Shown piece after piece: positions 23,889-32,741 of a stretch of 64,000 bases of DNA. This DNA comes from CAWDXG01 sp963822115. Its GTDB lineage: Bacteria; Myxococcota_A; Polyangia; Polyangiales; Polyangiaceae. A model generated the notes under the pieces. It was given only the letters and a program-made list of their open reading frames with translations. It ran no database searches and was not told the DNA's origin. The stretch's first letter is position 1. Every line of letters begins with the position of its first letter. Location of the stretch: NCBI GenBank assembly GCA_963822115.1, contig CAWGGM010000012.1, positions 1 through 64,000 of the forward strand. The letters run 5' to 3'. The translations under genes were made by a program, and so were the position numbers.

Positions 23889-25283
23889 TCACTGCCGGGG
23901 CTTGTCCGCGTCCTGGGCCGCCGCGGCGCGCCGTACGGGAATCGGCGTCATCGGTGTCCACGCGCGGCGTCCTCGTCGAGCTCGTCGCCGTCCTCGGTCG
24001 CTCCCTCGGCTGCCTCGTGCGCTTCGCGCTCCGACCCGTCCGACGCGACGCGCATGCGCGGCTCCTGCGACGGCGCCGAGGCGCGCACGCGCTCGCGACG
24101 CGGCGCCTGCGTCGTCGGGTCGGGTGGCACGTCGGTGACGAGCCCGTCCTCGATGGCGCGCTCGGCGGGCAGGTAGCCATTCTTCTCGAGCCACTCCACG
24201 GCCTTCTGCTCCGACGCGAACGCCAGCTTCCGTCGGTGCGTAGCACCTCGGCCTTGTCGCGAGAACACGAGCAGCGAGACCCACTCGCCGGCCGTCCGCG
24301 TCTTCTTGTCGAGCCACCACTGCTGGGCGGCGGGGCGCAGCCAGTAGCGCAGGCTCCGAGAAGCCGGCGGCTCCGCCGACGACGGGCGGTGGCTCGATCC
24401 CGGGCGTGCTGGCAGCACCGCGCGCGGCGTGAACAAGCCCGCGGGCGGCGCGCAGCCAGTCGCGGGGCCGCGTTGCCGTGAGGACATCGGGCGGCATCGC
24501 CCTGACGAGGTGCTCCTCGACGGCCCGTCGCGCGGGCACACATCCCTGTTCCTCCAGCCACCGCTCCCCGTCGGCTCTGGATGGGAAGCGCACACCCTGG
24601 CCATCGCTGGGGATCACCTCGACGTAGCCATCGCCATAGCCGAGCAGCGAGACCCATGCGCCCGGTCCCTCCGCGCTGTCGTCGAACCACCACTGGGCGT
24701 CGGTCACGTGGAGCATCTTGCGGAGGCGGAGAAGCAGGACGCAGGCCCACGTCATGCAGAGCAGGCCAACCAAGGCGACCCAGAAGGGGATAGCCGAGGA
24801 GGAGTGGCTGTACCCGATGACGATCTCGGACACGGCCAACGGCACGATCAACAGCCGGGCCTCCTTCGCGCTGGCCGGGTCCTGGCCCTCCTCGAAGAGG
24901 CGAGCGAAATACGCGAGGGCCGCGACCTGCACCACGAGTGCGGAAACGAGCAGGGGCGTCGAGTAGTGGGTCAGGACGGAGATGAACTCGACCAGCGGCA
25001 CCGCTATCGCCGCCGCGCGCAGCAGCCATCCGAGCCGGCTCGGCCGCCCGCCGGGGCGGGGCGCGGTGAGCCTCCACACGGCGAAGGCCTCGGCGGCGCT
25101 GAACGCGACAAGCGCCGCAGCCCAGACATGCCGATGGGCGGAATCCGACAAAACGACTGCCGCGAAGTCGGCGACCAGCAGCCCCAGCAGCCAGGTTGCC
25201 GCGGCGCCCACTCTCCGCCGCCACAGGACTTCCCCGAAGGCCGCCCGCGGCGCAGCCGGACCGTCGCGATACGCGCCGGACAT
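23889..25283 (-). CDS. MPSPY-family membrane protein 3 with abnormal C-terminal extension
   Basis: 464 codons. The head is divergent (MSGAYRDGPAAP, VLWRRRVGAA). About eight hydrophobic segments lead to a complete soluble domain (QWWFDDSAEGPGAWVSLLGY, WLEEQGCVPARRAVEEHL, MPPDVL; to about residue 265). The remaining 200 residues are Arg/Ala-rich nonsense, because they read a second copy of the same soluble domain (23948-24325) in the wrong frame. The gene is therefore probably a fusion of two neighbouring paralogues made out of frame. The first 265 residues could still be functional. It lies 201 bp downstream of MTTRF 2. Confidence 0.65.
   Translation of the reverse strand: MSGAYRDGPAAPRAAFGEVLWRRRVGAAATWLLGLLVADFAAVVLSDSAHRHVWAAALVAFSAAEAFAVWRLTAPRPGGRPSRLGWLLRAAAIAVPLVEFISVLTHYSTPLLVSALVVQVAALAYFARLFEEGQDPASAKEARLLIVPLAVSEIVIGYSHSSSAIPFWVALVGLLCMTWACVLLLRLRKMLHVTDAQWWFDDSAEGPGAWVSLLGYGDGYVEVIPSDGQGVRFPSRADGERWLEEQGCVPARRAVEEHLVRAMPPDVLTATRPRDWLRAARGLVHAARGAASTPGIEPPPVVGGAAGFSEPALLAAPRRPAVVARQEDADGRRVGLAARVLATRPRCYAPTEAGVRVGAEGRGVAREEWLPARRARHRGRARHRRATRPDDAGAASRARARLGAVAGAAHARRVGRVGARSARGSRGSDRGRRRARRGRRAWTPMTPIPVRRAAAAQDADKPRQ
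23948..24325 (-). pseudogene. second WWxD domain, out of frame
   Basis: An alternative minus-strand frame reads QQWWLDKKTRTAGEWVSLLV, then WLEKNGYLPAERAIEDGLV, and an acidic tail EAHEAAEGATEDGDELDEDA: a full soluble domain and tail of an MPSPY protein without its membrane part or start. Confidence 0.75.
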
Positions 25284-25484
25284 CCCCGTACTCTACGCTG
25301 CGTGAACGTGCCCGTCGACGGATACCAAGCTCACAAGCAACGGGTCACGTCGCGCCAAGATTTCCACGTGACTCCGTTTCACACGCTGCTCGCGGGCGGA
25401 GGGGACGGCAATTCCACTCCAATGCGGACTTCACGCGCATCCACGTCATGGTCATCGCTCTTCTCCTGCAACCAATGCGGCTCG

Positions 25485-26564
25485 TCATCTCCGCCCGGCG
25501 ACGGCGTCGTACCAATGCTTCATTCCATGCAGGAAGAGCCTTTCCGGCGCCGTGGAGGTTCCGCCCCCTCCGCCAGCGTCGGAGCCCGCTGGGAGGTGCG
25601 CCTGCTCTTGCATGCGTCTATACGCTTCCGCGAGCGTGTCTAGCAGCAATGCCGACGACATGGCGTGTCCCCCGGACTGCTCGGGGGTCATGGTGGGGTA
25701 GTAGCCGGCGCCTCCCACGGACGGGTCGAGCGGGCTGGGGCTTACTGACCCGTCGGGGCCGACGGGATATTCAAAGAGAGACTTGAACTTATTTAACAGC
25801 GAAAGTCCCCTCATCGTAAGGTGGGCGGCGGCCTTCCCAACCGGAAATGCAACATGTTCTCCCCAGCTAAATACTTCTGCGTCGGCTTCTGCTTCGGCCT
25901 TCAAATCTCGGAGCAAGTGAGTCGCGGCTCCCTGCCCAGGCGTCGGTGGACCGCTCGGACCACCCCCTGCACCGTGCGAACCCCCGTAGCCGCCCGACGT
26001 GCCGCCTTGGCCCCCATACCTTTGTGGATCGCTGTTCCCGTACCTACGGGAGGTCGCGCCGGTGCCGCCCGTGCCCCCTGTTCCGTTGTTCGGATCGGCC
26101 ACCAACCCCGTCCCCCATGTCCTCCCATACAGCCGCCCCCCCACGCCGAACAGATTGCCGTAGCTCCCCCCGTCCGATCCACCGCGTCGCTGGTTCATTA
26201 GCGACGCGAACTCCCGCCCCGCGTCCGACATTTGCAGCACCGAGCCGAGCCGCGTGCCCGGACCTATAGCGTTGAAGATGTTGGGGACAGGGAAGCCGTG
26301 GCGTCCCTTGTGCGTGCCGAACGCACTGGGCGTCCCGGGCAGGCCGGCCATGGCGAGGAGATTGCCTTCGACGTCGGCACCCCCGCCGGTCGGACTCCAG
26401 GGGATCGAGCCGAACGTGCTGTCGAACTTCCCCGGTTGGCCCTGCGCGAGCTCGGCGGCGATCTTGGCGCGAGCGGGGGATTCGTACTGGTGACTGGCAG
26501 GGCTCACGGTGCGGTAGCGCTGGCCGGTGGCGGCGTGGTCGACGACCCGGAAGCGTGTGGTCAT
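25485..26564 (-). CDS. MTTRF variable protein 2
   Basis: 359 residues. Head MTTRFRVVDHAATGQRYRTV. The next 130 residues (QYESPARAKIAAELAQ, FGSIPWSPTGGGAD, THKGRHGFPVPNIFNAIGPG, MSDAGREFASLMNQRRGG) are nearly identical to MTTRF 4. The middle is unique: Gly/Tyr-rich (RYGGQGGTSGGYGGSHGAGG), then charged helices and a short amphipathic segment. It lacks the FDPWSGNLYGRR block but keeps EQSGGHAMSSALLLDTLAEA and GMKHWYD, with a different last few residues (AVAGRR). AAGGAG lies 7 bases before the ATG. Confidence 0.75.
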   Translation of the reverse strand: MTTRFRVVDHAATGQRYRTVSPASHQYESPARAKIAAELAQGQPGKFDSTFGSIPWSPTGGGADVEGNLLAMAGLPGTPSAFGTHKGRHGFPVPNIFNAIGPGTRLGSVLQMSDAGREFASLMNQRRGGSDGGSYGNLFGVGGRLYGRTWGTGLVADPNNGTGGTGGTGATSRRYGNSDPQRYGGQGGTSGGYGGSHGAGGGPSGPPTPGQGAATHLLRDLKAEAEADAEVFSWGEHVAFPVGKAAAHLTMRGLSLLNKFKSLFEYPVGPDGSVSPSPLDPSVGGAGYYPTMTPEQSGGHAMSSALLLDTLAEAYRRMQEQAHLPAGSDAGGGGGTSTAPERLFLHGMKHWYDAVAGRR

Positions 26565-27005
26565 GCTGGGCTCCTTGGCTGGGCGGGGCTGGGTCCGGCG
26601 CGCGCCGCGCGGCTGGGGAGCCGGCGGCGCCAGGGTTGCCCCCACTCGCGTCGGCTTCGCCTCCGCGGTCTCCCCCAAGCTCGTGCTCGCCTCCGGCTGC
26701 GCGCGAGCGGGGGAGACGCACGCGGCTCGTCGCGGAGCGGCGCGGTAGCGGACCGCGATGCTGTGGGCGCTGGCGGAGCGGGGCGCGTTCCGGGCTAGTG
26801 GCGATGTGCCGCGCAGGGGCGTCGTTCCCGGTGGAGCGACCGGGCTCCGCGGGAGCGGCGCACGCCGCCCGCCACGCCCCGCGCTGGCGAGCGCGTGCGC
26901 GGCAAGCAGCGACCTTGCGAGCGCGAGGCGCGGAGACCGGGCGTGTCATGCGGCCTGCGCCGGAGGAGGCGTAGCCCGGTCGCTCCACCGGGAAAGGAGG
27001 CTCCC
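26565..27005. repeat. repeat R1, copy 3 (complete)
   Basis: 441 bp, near-identical to copy 2, between divergent MTTRF 2 and DUF559 copy 3. The inverted repeat is perfect: CCCGGTGGAGCGACCGGGC at 26827-26845 and its complement at 26974-26992. Confidence 0.85.
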
Positions 27006-27371
27006 ATGCATCGTCATCATCCAGTCAGCTCGAGTCGGTCCCGGCTGCTCGCGCAGCGCGCGGCGGAAATGCGCGCGCTGCCGTCGGCTTCGGAACGCGC
27101 GCTGTGGTCCGCGCTCTGCCGGCGGCAGCTGGGCGTGCAGTTCCGCAGGCAGGTCGTGGTCGGCGGCTACATCGCGGACTTCGCCGCTCCCGCTCGCCGG
27201 TTGATCGTGGAAGTCGACGGGGCTTGGCACCGCGGGCGGGAGCAGCTCGATGCCCGCCGGGACCGCGCGCTCGCCAGGGCCGGCTGGCGCGTGCTCAGGC
27301 TCGGCGCGGAGCTGGTACTCGGCGACTTGCCGGCGGCTGTTGCGCTCGTGCGGGAAGCGCTCGGGGGGTGA
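27006..27371 (+). CDS. DUF559 endonuclease-like protein, copy 3
   Basis: 121 residues, intact. Differs from copy 2 at scattered positions (MHRHHPVSSS; ARRLIVEVDGAWH; LGAELVLG). The same putative catalytic Asp (YIADFAAP) and Glu-x-Asp (VEVDG) are kept, so selection on the protein is plausible. It converges on MPSPY 4 with a 55-bp gap. Confidence 0.85.
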   Translation: MHRHHPVSSSRSRLLAQRAAEMRALPSASERALWSALCRRQLGVQFRRQVVVGGYIADFAAPARRLIVEVDGAWHRGREQLDARRDRALARAGWRVLRLGAELVLGDLPAAVALVREALGG

Positions 27372-27426
27372 GGCTGGGTACAGCGGCGTGTGCAGGCTGG
27401 AGCGCAGCGGGCTGCGCTCCAAGCGC

Positions 27427-28440
27427 TCAGGTGCGCGGGTCGTCCGGGTCGTGGATCACGACCGCGCGCGGCGGATCCGCGTCGTCGAGCGCCGGCTCCT
27501 CGATGGCGTCTGCTTCTCGGTCGATGGCTTCTGCTTCCGCCGCGACGCGGACGCGGGGTTCAACGTCGCGCACGCGCTGCTTGTCCTTGCGCGGTCGCGG
27601 CGGCTTGCGCGGCTTCAGCAGGGGCACGGTGTCGGTGGGAACGCGGTCGACGAGGCGCTCGGCGAGGGCACGTTCCGCCGGCAGGTAGCCCTGGTTCGAG
27701 AGCCACCACACTGCTTGCTCCTTGGAACTGAACCAGCGCGGCCTGTCGTCGTCCCACGGCACCTCGGCCTGCCCGTCACAGTGCACGAACAGCGCGACCC
27801 ACTCGCCGGGTGGCTGCGTCTGGTTGTCGAACCACCACTCGTGCTCGACGGGGAGCACAGCATTGCGCGTGGCCCAGGCCGGACCGGCTGCAAAGACGAG
27901 GAAAAGCAGGCCGGGCGTGATGCCTTCGAGAAGCAGCCCCCGTAGCAGATACGGCCTGAACACCAACACGACGCCGTAAGCGAACCCCGAGATGACAGCA
28001 CCGATGAGGTACCCGCGAGCATCAAAGGGCACCGGCCTACGCAGCGGCCTAGCGTAGGCCACGCTTGCCACTACCAGCAGCGCACCGAGCGCGTAGCTGG
28101 CCATCGCCAGGTGGGTCCCGAACATGCGCAGGGCCATCACGCCCAGATACGCCGGCACGCTGACCCTGAGCAGCCAGACCCGCCAACCGACGGCGGACCG
28201 CGGGCGCGGAGCCGTGTACAGCCATGTGGCGACGACAAGCGCAGCGCTCAGTACAAGCCACGCCTTGGCTCCGGCCAGCGCGAAGTGCGCCGGCAGCCAG
28301 TAGCTTGCCACGAGTAGCACCATCTCGGCCACGGCGAGCAACACCGCCCAGCGCGCCCTCCTCGCCACCCGCCGCCGCCAGGCGAGCTCCGCCAGCGGCG
28401 CGGGCGGCGTGTTGTCGCTCTCGCGGTAGGGGCTCGGCAT
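27427..28440 (-). CDS. MPSPY membrane protein 4
   Basis: 337 residues. MPSPYRESDNTPPAPLAELA and WRRRVARR, then seven to eight hydrophobic segments (30-205), HEWWFDNQTQPPGEWVALFV, WLSNQGYLPAERALAERL, and an AEAEAIDREADAIEE tail very close to that of MPSPY 2, ending DPDDPRT. It has the best Shine-Dalgarno of the family (GGAGGA, 7 bases from the ATG). It lies 129 bp downstream of the frameshifted MTTRF 3, same strand. Confidence 0.8.
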   Translation of the reverse strand: MPSPYRESDNTPPAPLAELAWRRRVARRARWAVLLAVAEMVLLVASYWLPAHFALAGAKAWLVLSAALVVATWLYTAPRPRSAVGWRVWLLRVSVPAYLGVMALRMFGTHLAMASYALGALLVVASVAYARPLRRPVPFDARGYLIGAVISGFAYGVVLVFRPYLLRGLLLEGITPGLLFLVFAAGPAWATRNAVLPVEHEWWFDNQTQPPGEWVALFVHCDGQAEVPWDDDRPRWFSSKEQAVWWLSNQGYLPAERALAERLVDRVPTDTVPLLKPRKPPRPRKDKQRVRDVEPRVRVAAEAEAIDREADAIEEPALDDADPPRAVVIHDPDDPRT

Positions 28441-28569
28441 CCAACATCCTCCGTCTGGAAGCGACTGGCCGGGGCGTCCAGTGCGACACCACAGCCTATC
28501 AGACGCAGACTGATGGCGCCCTTCAGGCGGCGCGGGGCGGCGCTGACCCGGCAGGCGGGGAAGGCTGCG

Positions 28570-29537
28570 TCAACCGACCCGATGCATGGCGACCATGTCG
28601 TAGGGATGCTTCATTCCGTGCAGGAAGAGCCTTTCCGGCGCCGTGGAGCTTCCGCCGCCTGCGGCAGCGTCGGGTCCGGCCGGACTGTGCGCCTGCTGCT
28701 GCATGCGTCTATACGCTTCCGCGAGTGTGTCCAGCAGCAATGCCGACGACATGGCGTGTCCGCCGGATTGCTCGGGCGTTGTCGTCGGCATGTCCCCCGA
28801 AGCCCCGCCGTCAGCGCGCCTTCCGTAGAAATCACCGCTCCAGGGATCGAATTCCTTGTTCGACAAGTACAAGCCCAATGCGACCCCCGTTTTGGCTGCC
28901 GCCACCCAGCCTACCGCGCCCGCCACCGGTGCCGGTGCCCCGGCTGCCTTGAGCCCGGTGGCAACTGTCAAGCCAACCAACGAGCTCACGGAACTTGTTA
29001 GTACGGCCTTGGCGCCGGTGTGTAGGTCACGTCGGAGCGTCTCATGCGACCTCCAGAATCTGTCAAGGTAGCTCTCGCTCACCCATTGCGACGCCATGCC
29101 CCGCCCATACAGCAGCTGCCCGACGCCGAACGGATTGCTCACGCTCGCCCCACCATGTTGCGCGTTGATGTGCCCGGCGACCAGCCGCCCCGCGTCCGAC
29201 ATTTGCAGCACCGAGCCGAGCCGCGTGCCCGGATCCAGCGGGCTGAAGATATTGGGGAGATCGAAGCCATGGGCTCCCTTGTGCGTGCGGAACGCACTGG
29301 GCCTCCCTGGCAGCCCGGCCATGGCGGCCGCGGCACTCGCGCCATCGGCTGCCGCCGGGGGTCGGATTCATGGCGGGGTTCGAGGAAGTTGTCTTTTGAC
29401 GGATTCGACTGTTCTCCCGTCAGCTGGCCGCGCAGGCCGGCCTGGGCGGCCGACATGTACTGGTGGCTGGCAGGGCGCACGGTGCGGTAGCGGTTTCCGG
29501 TGAGGCTGTGGTCGACGACCCGGAAGCGTGTGGTCAT
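28570..29537 (-). pseudogene. MTTRF variable protein 3, frameshifted
   Basis: The start (MTTRFRVVDHSLTGNRYRTV, QYMSAAQAGLRGQLTGEQ) is in one frame. The rest (AMAGLPGRPSAFRTHKGAHG, variable middle with long hydrophobic helices, EFDPWSGDFYGRRADGG, GMKHPYDMVAMHRVG) is in another. Compared with MTTRF 1, the stretch around 29335-29405 is one base shorter, with several local differences. An internal start at 29322 could make a 250-residue fragment without the head. Confidence 0.8.
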
Positions 29538-29964
29538 GCTGGGGCTCCTTGGCTGGGCGGGGCTGGGTCCGGCGCGCGCCGCGCGGCTGGGGAGCCGGCG
29601 GCGCGGCGGGGGGCTTGGGGGTCAGTCCTTGAGGATGAGTGAGGTTGCCCCCACTCGCGTCGGCTTCGCCTCCGCGGTCTCCCCCAAGCTCGTGCTCGCC
29701 TCCGGCTGCGCGCGAGCGGGGGAGACGCACGCGGCTCGTCGCGGAGCGGCGCGGGAGCGGACCGCGATGCTGTGCGCGCTGGCGACGCGGGGCGCGTTCC
29801 GGGCTGGTGGTGATGTGCCGCGCAGGGGCGTCGTTCCCGGTGGAGCGACCGGGCTCCGCAGGAGCGGCGCACGCCGCCCGCCACGCCCCGCGCGGTCGAG
29901 CGCGTGCGCGGCAAGCAGCGCCCGGTCGCTCCACCGGGACCGGCGCAGCCCGCATGACACGCCC
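29538..29964. repeat. repeat R1, copy 4 (rearranged)
   Basis: Starts like the others but keeps GGGCTTGGGGGTCAGTCCTTG, the 3' end of gene X, which copies 2 and 3 lack. The inverted repeat arms at 29836-29854 and 29920-29938 are only 65 bp apart. After the right arm comes CCGGCGCAGCCCGCATGACA, the reverse complement of sequence that lies between the arms in the other copies, so part of the interior is inverted and the DUF559 5' end is deleted. Confidence 0.8.
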
Positions 29965-30159
29965 GACTTCGCGGCGCCCGCCCTGAAGTTGATCGTGGAA
30001 GTGGATGGCACGTGGCACCGCGGGCGGGAGCGGCTGGATGCGCGGCGGGACCGCGTGCTCGGCAAGGCGGGCTGGCGCGTGCTCAGGCTCGGCGCGGAAC
30101 TGGTGCTGGGTGACTTGCCGGCGGCTGTTGCGCTCGTGCGGGAGGCGCTCGGGGGGTGA
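29965..30159 (+). pseudogene. DUF559 copy 4, 5'-truncated
   Basis: Only the last 64 codons remain (DFAAPALKLIVEVDGTWH onward to LVREALGG). The start, ribosome site and first half are lost at the inversion/deletion junction. Confidence 0.85.
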
Positions 30160-30212
30160 CGCTGGGTACAGCGGCGTGTGCAGCGTGGAGCGCAGCGGCT
30201 GCGTGCCAGCGT

Positions 30213-31235
30213 TCAGGTGCGCGGGTCGTGCGGATCGTCGACTGCGACGGCGCGCTGGTGGGGCTCCGGCTCGTCGAGTGGCGCGTTCTCGTTGATCTCG
30301 TCGCTGGCCCCGTCTGCTGCTTCGTCCGCGGTGTCGTCGGAAGGCTCCGACGCGACGCGCACGCGCGGCTGCGGCGACATGGAAGCTGAGCGGAGCTTCT
30401 TGCGGGCTCGCGGCCTCAAGACATCCGGCGGAACTTCGCTGACGAGCCGCTCCTCGATGGCACGCTCGGCTGGGACGTAGCCGTTGTCCTCGAGCCACTC
30501 CGTGGCTTCAGCCTTCGACACGAACCAGCCCAGTGTTTCGTCGGCGCACAGCACCTCGGCGTGCTTGTCGCGGTGCACGAGCAGCGAGACCCACTCGCCG
30601 GGTGGCTCCATTTCGCTGTCGAACCACCAGTGATGGTAGTCGACCCCCATCGCGCGGCGGACGTGCGAGCGCGGATCGATTGCATAGACGAGACACAGGT
30701 AGGGAACGGCGAAGGTGGGGAACCACCGCAGCCACCATGCGGCCAGATGCAGGACTCCAGCAAGCACGACCAGCGGAGCGATGGTGACGCGGGCCCACCT
30801 GGCGTGGCCGGTGGCGCCCGCCAATTCCAACAGCCCAGCGAAATAGGCGGTGCTCGCCACGACGACCAGCGCGCTGCAGATGAAGCTGACGAATCCCAGT
30901 CCCAGTCCCAACTCAACGAGGACCGCCACGCCCAGACAGGCAAGGACGCTTGCGCGCAGCAACCAGCCCAACCGATCACTACGGTAGCCGGGCCGCGGGG
31001 CCGTCACGGCCCAGATTCCAAAGGCAATGCCCAGCGCGGTTGCGGACCAGACTACTGCCAGTAGAACCACGTCCAGCGTGGAAAGCGCGATCAGGCCGGC
31101 CAGCACAAGGACAGCGAAGTTGCTAGCGAGGAGTATCTCGACCCAACCGGCGCCCCTCGCCACACGCCGGCGCCAGGCGAGCTCCTCGAGCGGCGCCGGC
31201 GGGGTGTTGGCGGTCTCGCGGTAGGGGCTGGGCAC
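30213..31235 (-). CDS. MPSPY membrane protein 5
   Basis: 340 residues. MPSPYRETANTPPAPLEELA and WRRRVARG, hydrophobic core about 30-210. The soluble domain (HHWWFDSEMEPPGEWVSLLV, HRDKHAEVLCADETLGWF, WLEDNGYVPAERAIEERL, VSEVPPDVLRPRARKKLRSA) is almost identical to MPSPY 6, while the membrane core differs. The tail has SEPSDDTADEAADGASDE. No MTTRF remnant is seen directly upstream; the 5' side (31236-31424) is unlike the other leaders. Confidence 0.78.
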   Translation of the reverse strand: MPSPYRETANTPPAPLEELAWRRRVARGAGWVEILLASNFAVLVLAGLIALSTLDVVLLAVVWSATALGIAFGIWAVTAPRPGYRSDRLGWLLRASVLACLGVAVLVELGLGLGFVSFICSALVVVASTAYFAGLLELAGATGHARWARVTIAPLVVLAGVLHLAAWWLRWFPTFAVPYLCLVYAIDPRSHVRRAMGVDYHHWWFDSEMEPPGEWVSLLVHRDKHAEVLCADETLGWFVSKAEATEWLEDNGYVPAERAIEERLVSEVPPDVLRPRARKKLRSASMSPQPRVRVASEPSDDTADEAADGASDEINENAPLDEPEPHQRAVAVDDPHDPRT

Positions 31236-31424
31236 GACGGAAGGGCAATTCTAGCACGGACGCGCTTCACGTCTGCGCCACGAGTCGACGGAACTGCAGC
31301 GGATCGTCAAGAACGCCGCGAGCCCGCGTAGGGAACGACCGAGCAGGCGAAACAGCGCGAGTCGAGGTCCCGCATCAAGCAGGTCGAGGCTGTGCGACCC
31401 AGGAGAACGTGTGCTTGCCATGCA
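31236..31424. other. intergenic, unlike the rest of the array
   Basis: No gene supported. This stretch replaces the usual MPSPY leader and MTTRF 3' end, and runs into repeat R2 at 31425. Nothing recognisable. Confidence 0.4.
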
Positions 31425-31598
31425 GGAGGGTTGCCTCCCCTCGCGTGCTCGCCGCCTGCGGCGGCTGCGCCGCGGTCCCCTCCAAGCCCGGACGCGGCGC
31501 GCCGGTCAGGTCGTGCCAGGACTTCCACGTGGCTCCGCTCCGCGCGCCGCGCGCGGGCGGAGAGGACGGGGGCGGCGCGGGGCGGTGCGCGTCGGCAA
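31425..31598. repeat. repeat R2, copy b
   Basis: Matches 19690-19887 (GGTTGCCTCCCCTCGCGTGC onward), with the same GCCGCCTGCGGCGGC hairpin. It immediately follows the stop of MPSPY 6 on the minus strand, so it is probably that gene's 3' flank and terminator. Confidence 0.75.
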
Positions 31599-32612
31599 TC
31601 ACGCGCGAGGGTCGCGCGGATCGTGGACCGCGACGGCGCGCGGCTGCTCCGGCTCGTCGGGCGGCGCGTTGTCGTCCATCTCGTCGCTGGCGGCGTCTGC
31701 GGCTTCGTGCGCGGCGCCGCCGGAAGGCTCCGGCGCGACGCGCACGCGCGGCTGCGGCGACATGGAAGCTGAGCGAAGCTTCTTGCGGGCTCGCGGCTTC
31801 AAGACATCCGGCGGAACTTCGCTGACGAGCCGCTCCTCGATGGCGCGCTCGGCTGGCACGTAGCCGTTGTCCTCGAGCCACTCCGTGGCTTCAGCCTTCG
31901 ACACGAACCAGCCCAGTGTTTCGTCGGCGCACAACACCTCGGCGTGCTTGTCGCGGTGCACGAGCAGCGCAACCCACTCACCGGGCGGCTCCATTTCGCT
32001 GTCGAACCACCAGTGGTGTCGGACGACCAGGAACGACCGGCGGAGGCCGTCGAAAAAAGCGGCCGTGACGAGGAGGGCAAGCACCCCGACGATGCGCCAG
32101 GCCGGTCCCAACAGCGGCAGATAGTACGGGGCCGATACTGCTCCCACAGTGGCGGAAGCGACGGTCAGGACCCGCGACAAACTCCGGTCCTTTCGGGGAG
32201 CGGGCGACGACGGAAAGGAGCGGATGTACGTTACAGCGGCTGCCACGAGCAGCGCGCTGCAGATGTAGCCCAAAACGTCGAGCCGGATTCCGAGCTGCAG
32301 CACACCCAGCACAGCGAAGTAGGCCATCATGCCGCCACGAAGCACCCAGCCACGCCAGTCAGCGCAGGAACCCCGCAAGAGAGCCGTCAGCTTCCATGTA
32401 GCGACAACGGATGCCGCACCCAGGACGAACCAGGCCACCGCTCCGACCGTGGCGAAGCCAGCTGGGAGTGGACCTGTCGCGACCAGCAGGCCGAGACCAG
32501 CGAAAAGAGAAACCTCCAGCCACCCCGCGGCCGTAGTCCTCTTCCGCCGCCACGCGAGCTCCTCGAGCGGCGCGGGCGGAGCGCTGTCGCTCTCGCGGTA
32601 GGGGCTCGGCAT
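31599..32612 (-). CDS. MPSPY membrane protein 6
   Basis: 337 residues. MPSPYRESDSAPPAPLEELA, WRRKRTTAAG, hydrophobic core about 35-210, then the soluble domain HHWWFDSEMEPPGEWVALLV shared with MPSPY 5, and the tail AAHEAADAASDEMDD...DPRDPRA shared with MPSPY 1. It is thus a mosaic of its siblings. It follows MTTRF 4 by 129 bp on the same strand and gene X further upstream, so this is the most complete gene X - MTTRF - MPSPY operon in the array. Confidence 0.8.
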   Translation of the reverse strand: MPSPYRESDSAPPAPLEELAWRRKRTTAAGWLEVSLFAGLGLLVATGPLPAGFATVGAVAWFVLGAASVVATWKLTALLRGSCADWRGWVLRGGMMAYFAVLGVLQLGIRLDVLGYICSALLVAAAVTYIRSFPSSPAPRKDRSLSRVLTVASATVGAVSAPYYLPLLGPAWRIVGVLALLVTAAFFDGLRRSFLVVRHHWWFDSEMEPPGEWVALLVHRDKHAEVLCADETLGWFVSKAEATEWLEDNGYVPAERAIEERLVSEVPPDVLKPRARKKLRSASMSPQPRVRVAPEPSGGAAHEAADAASDEMDDNAPPDEPEQPRAVAVHDPRDPRA

Positions 32613-32741
32613 CCAACGTCGTCCGTCTGGCAGCAACTGACCGGGGCGTCCAGCCCGACACACCAGCCTAACAGACGGAGACTGATGGCGCCCTTCAGGC
32701 GGCGCGGGGCAGCGCTGATCCGCCAGGCGGGGAAAGCTGCG

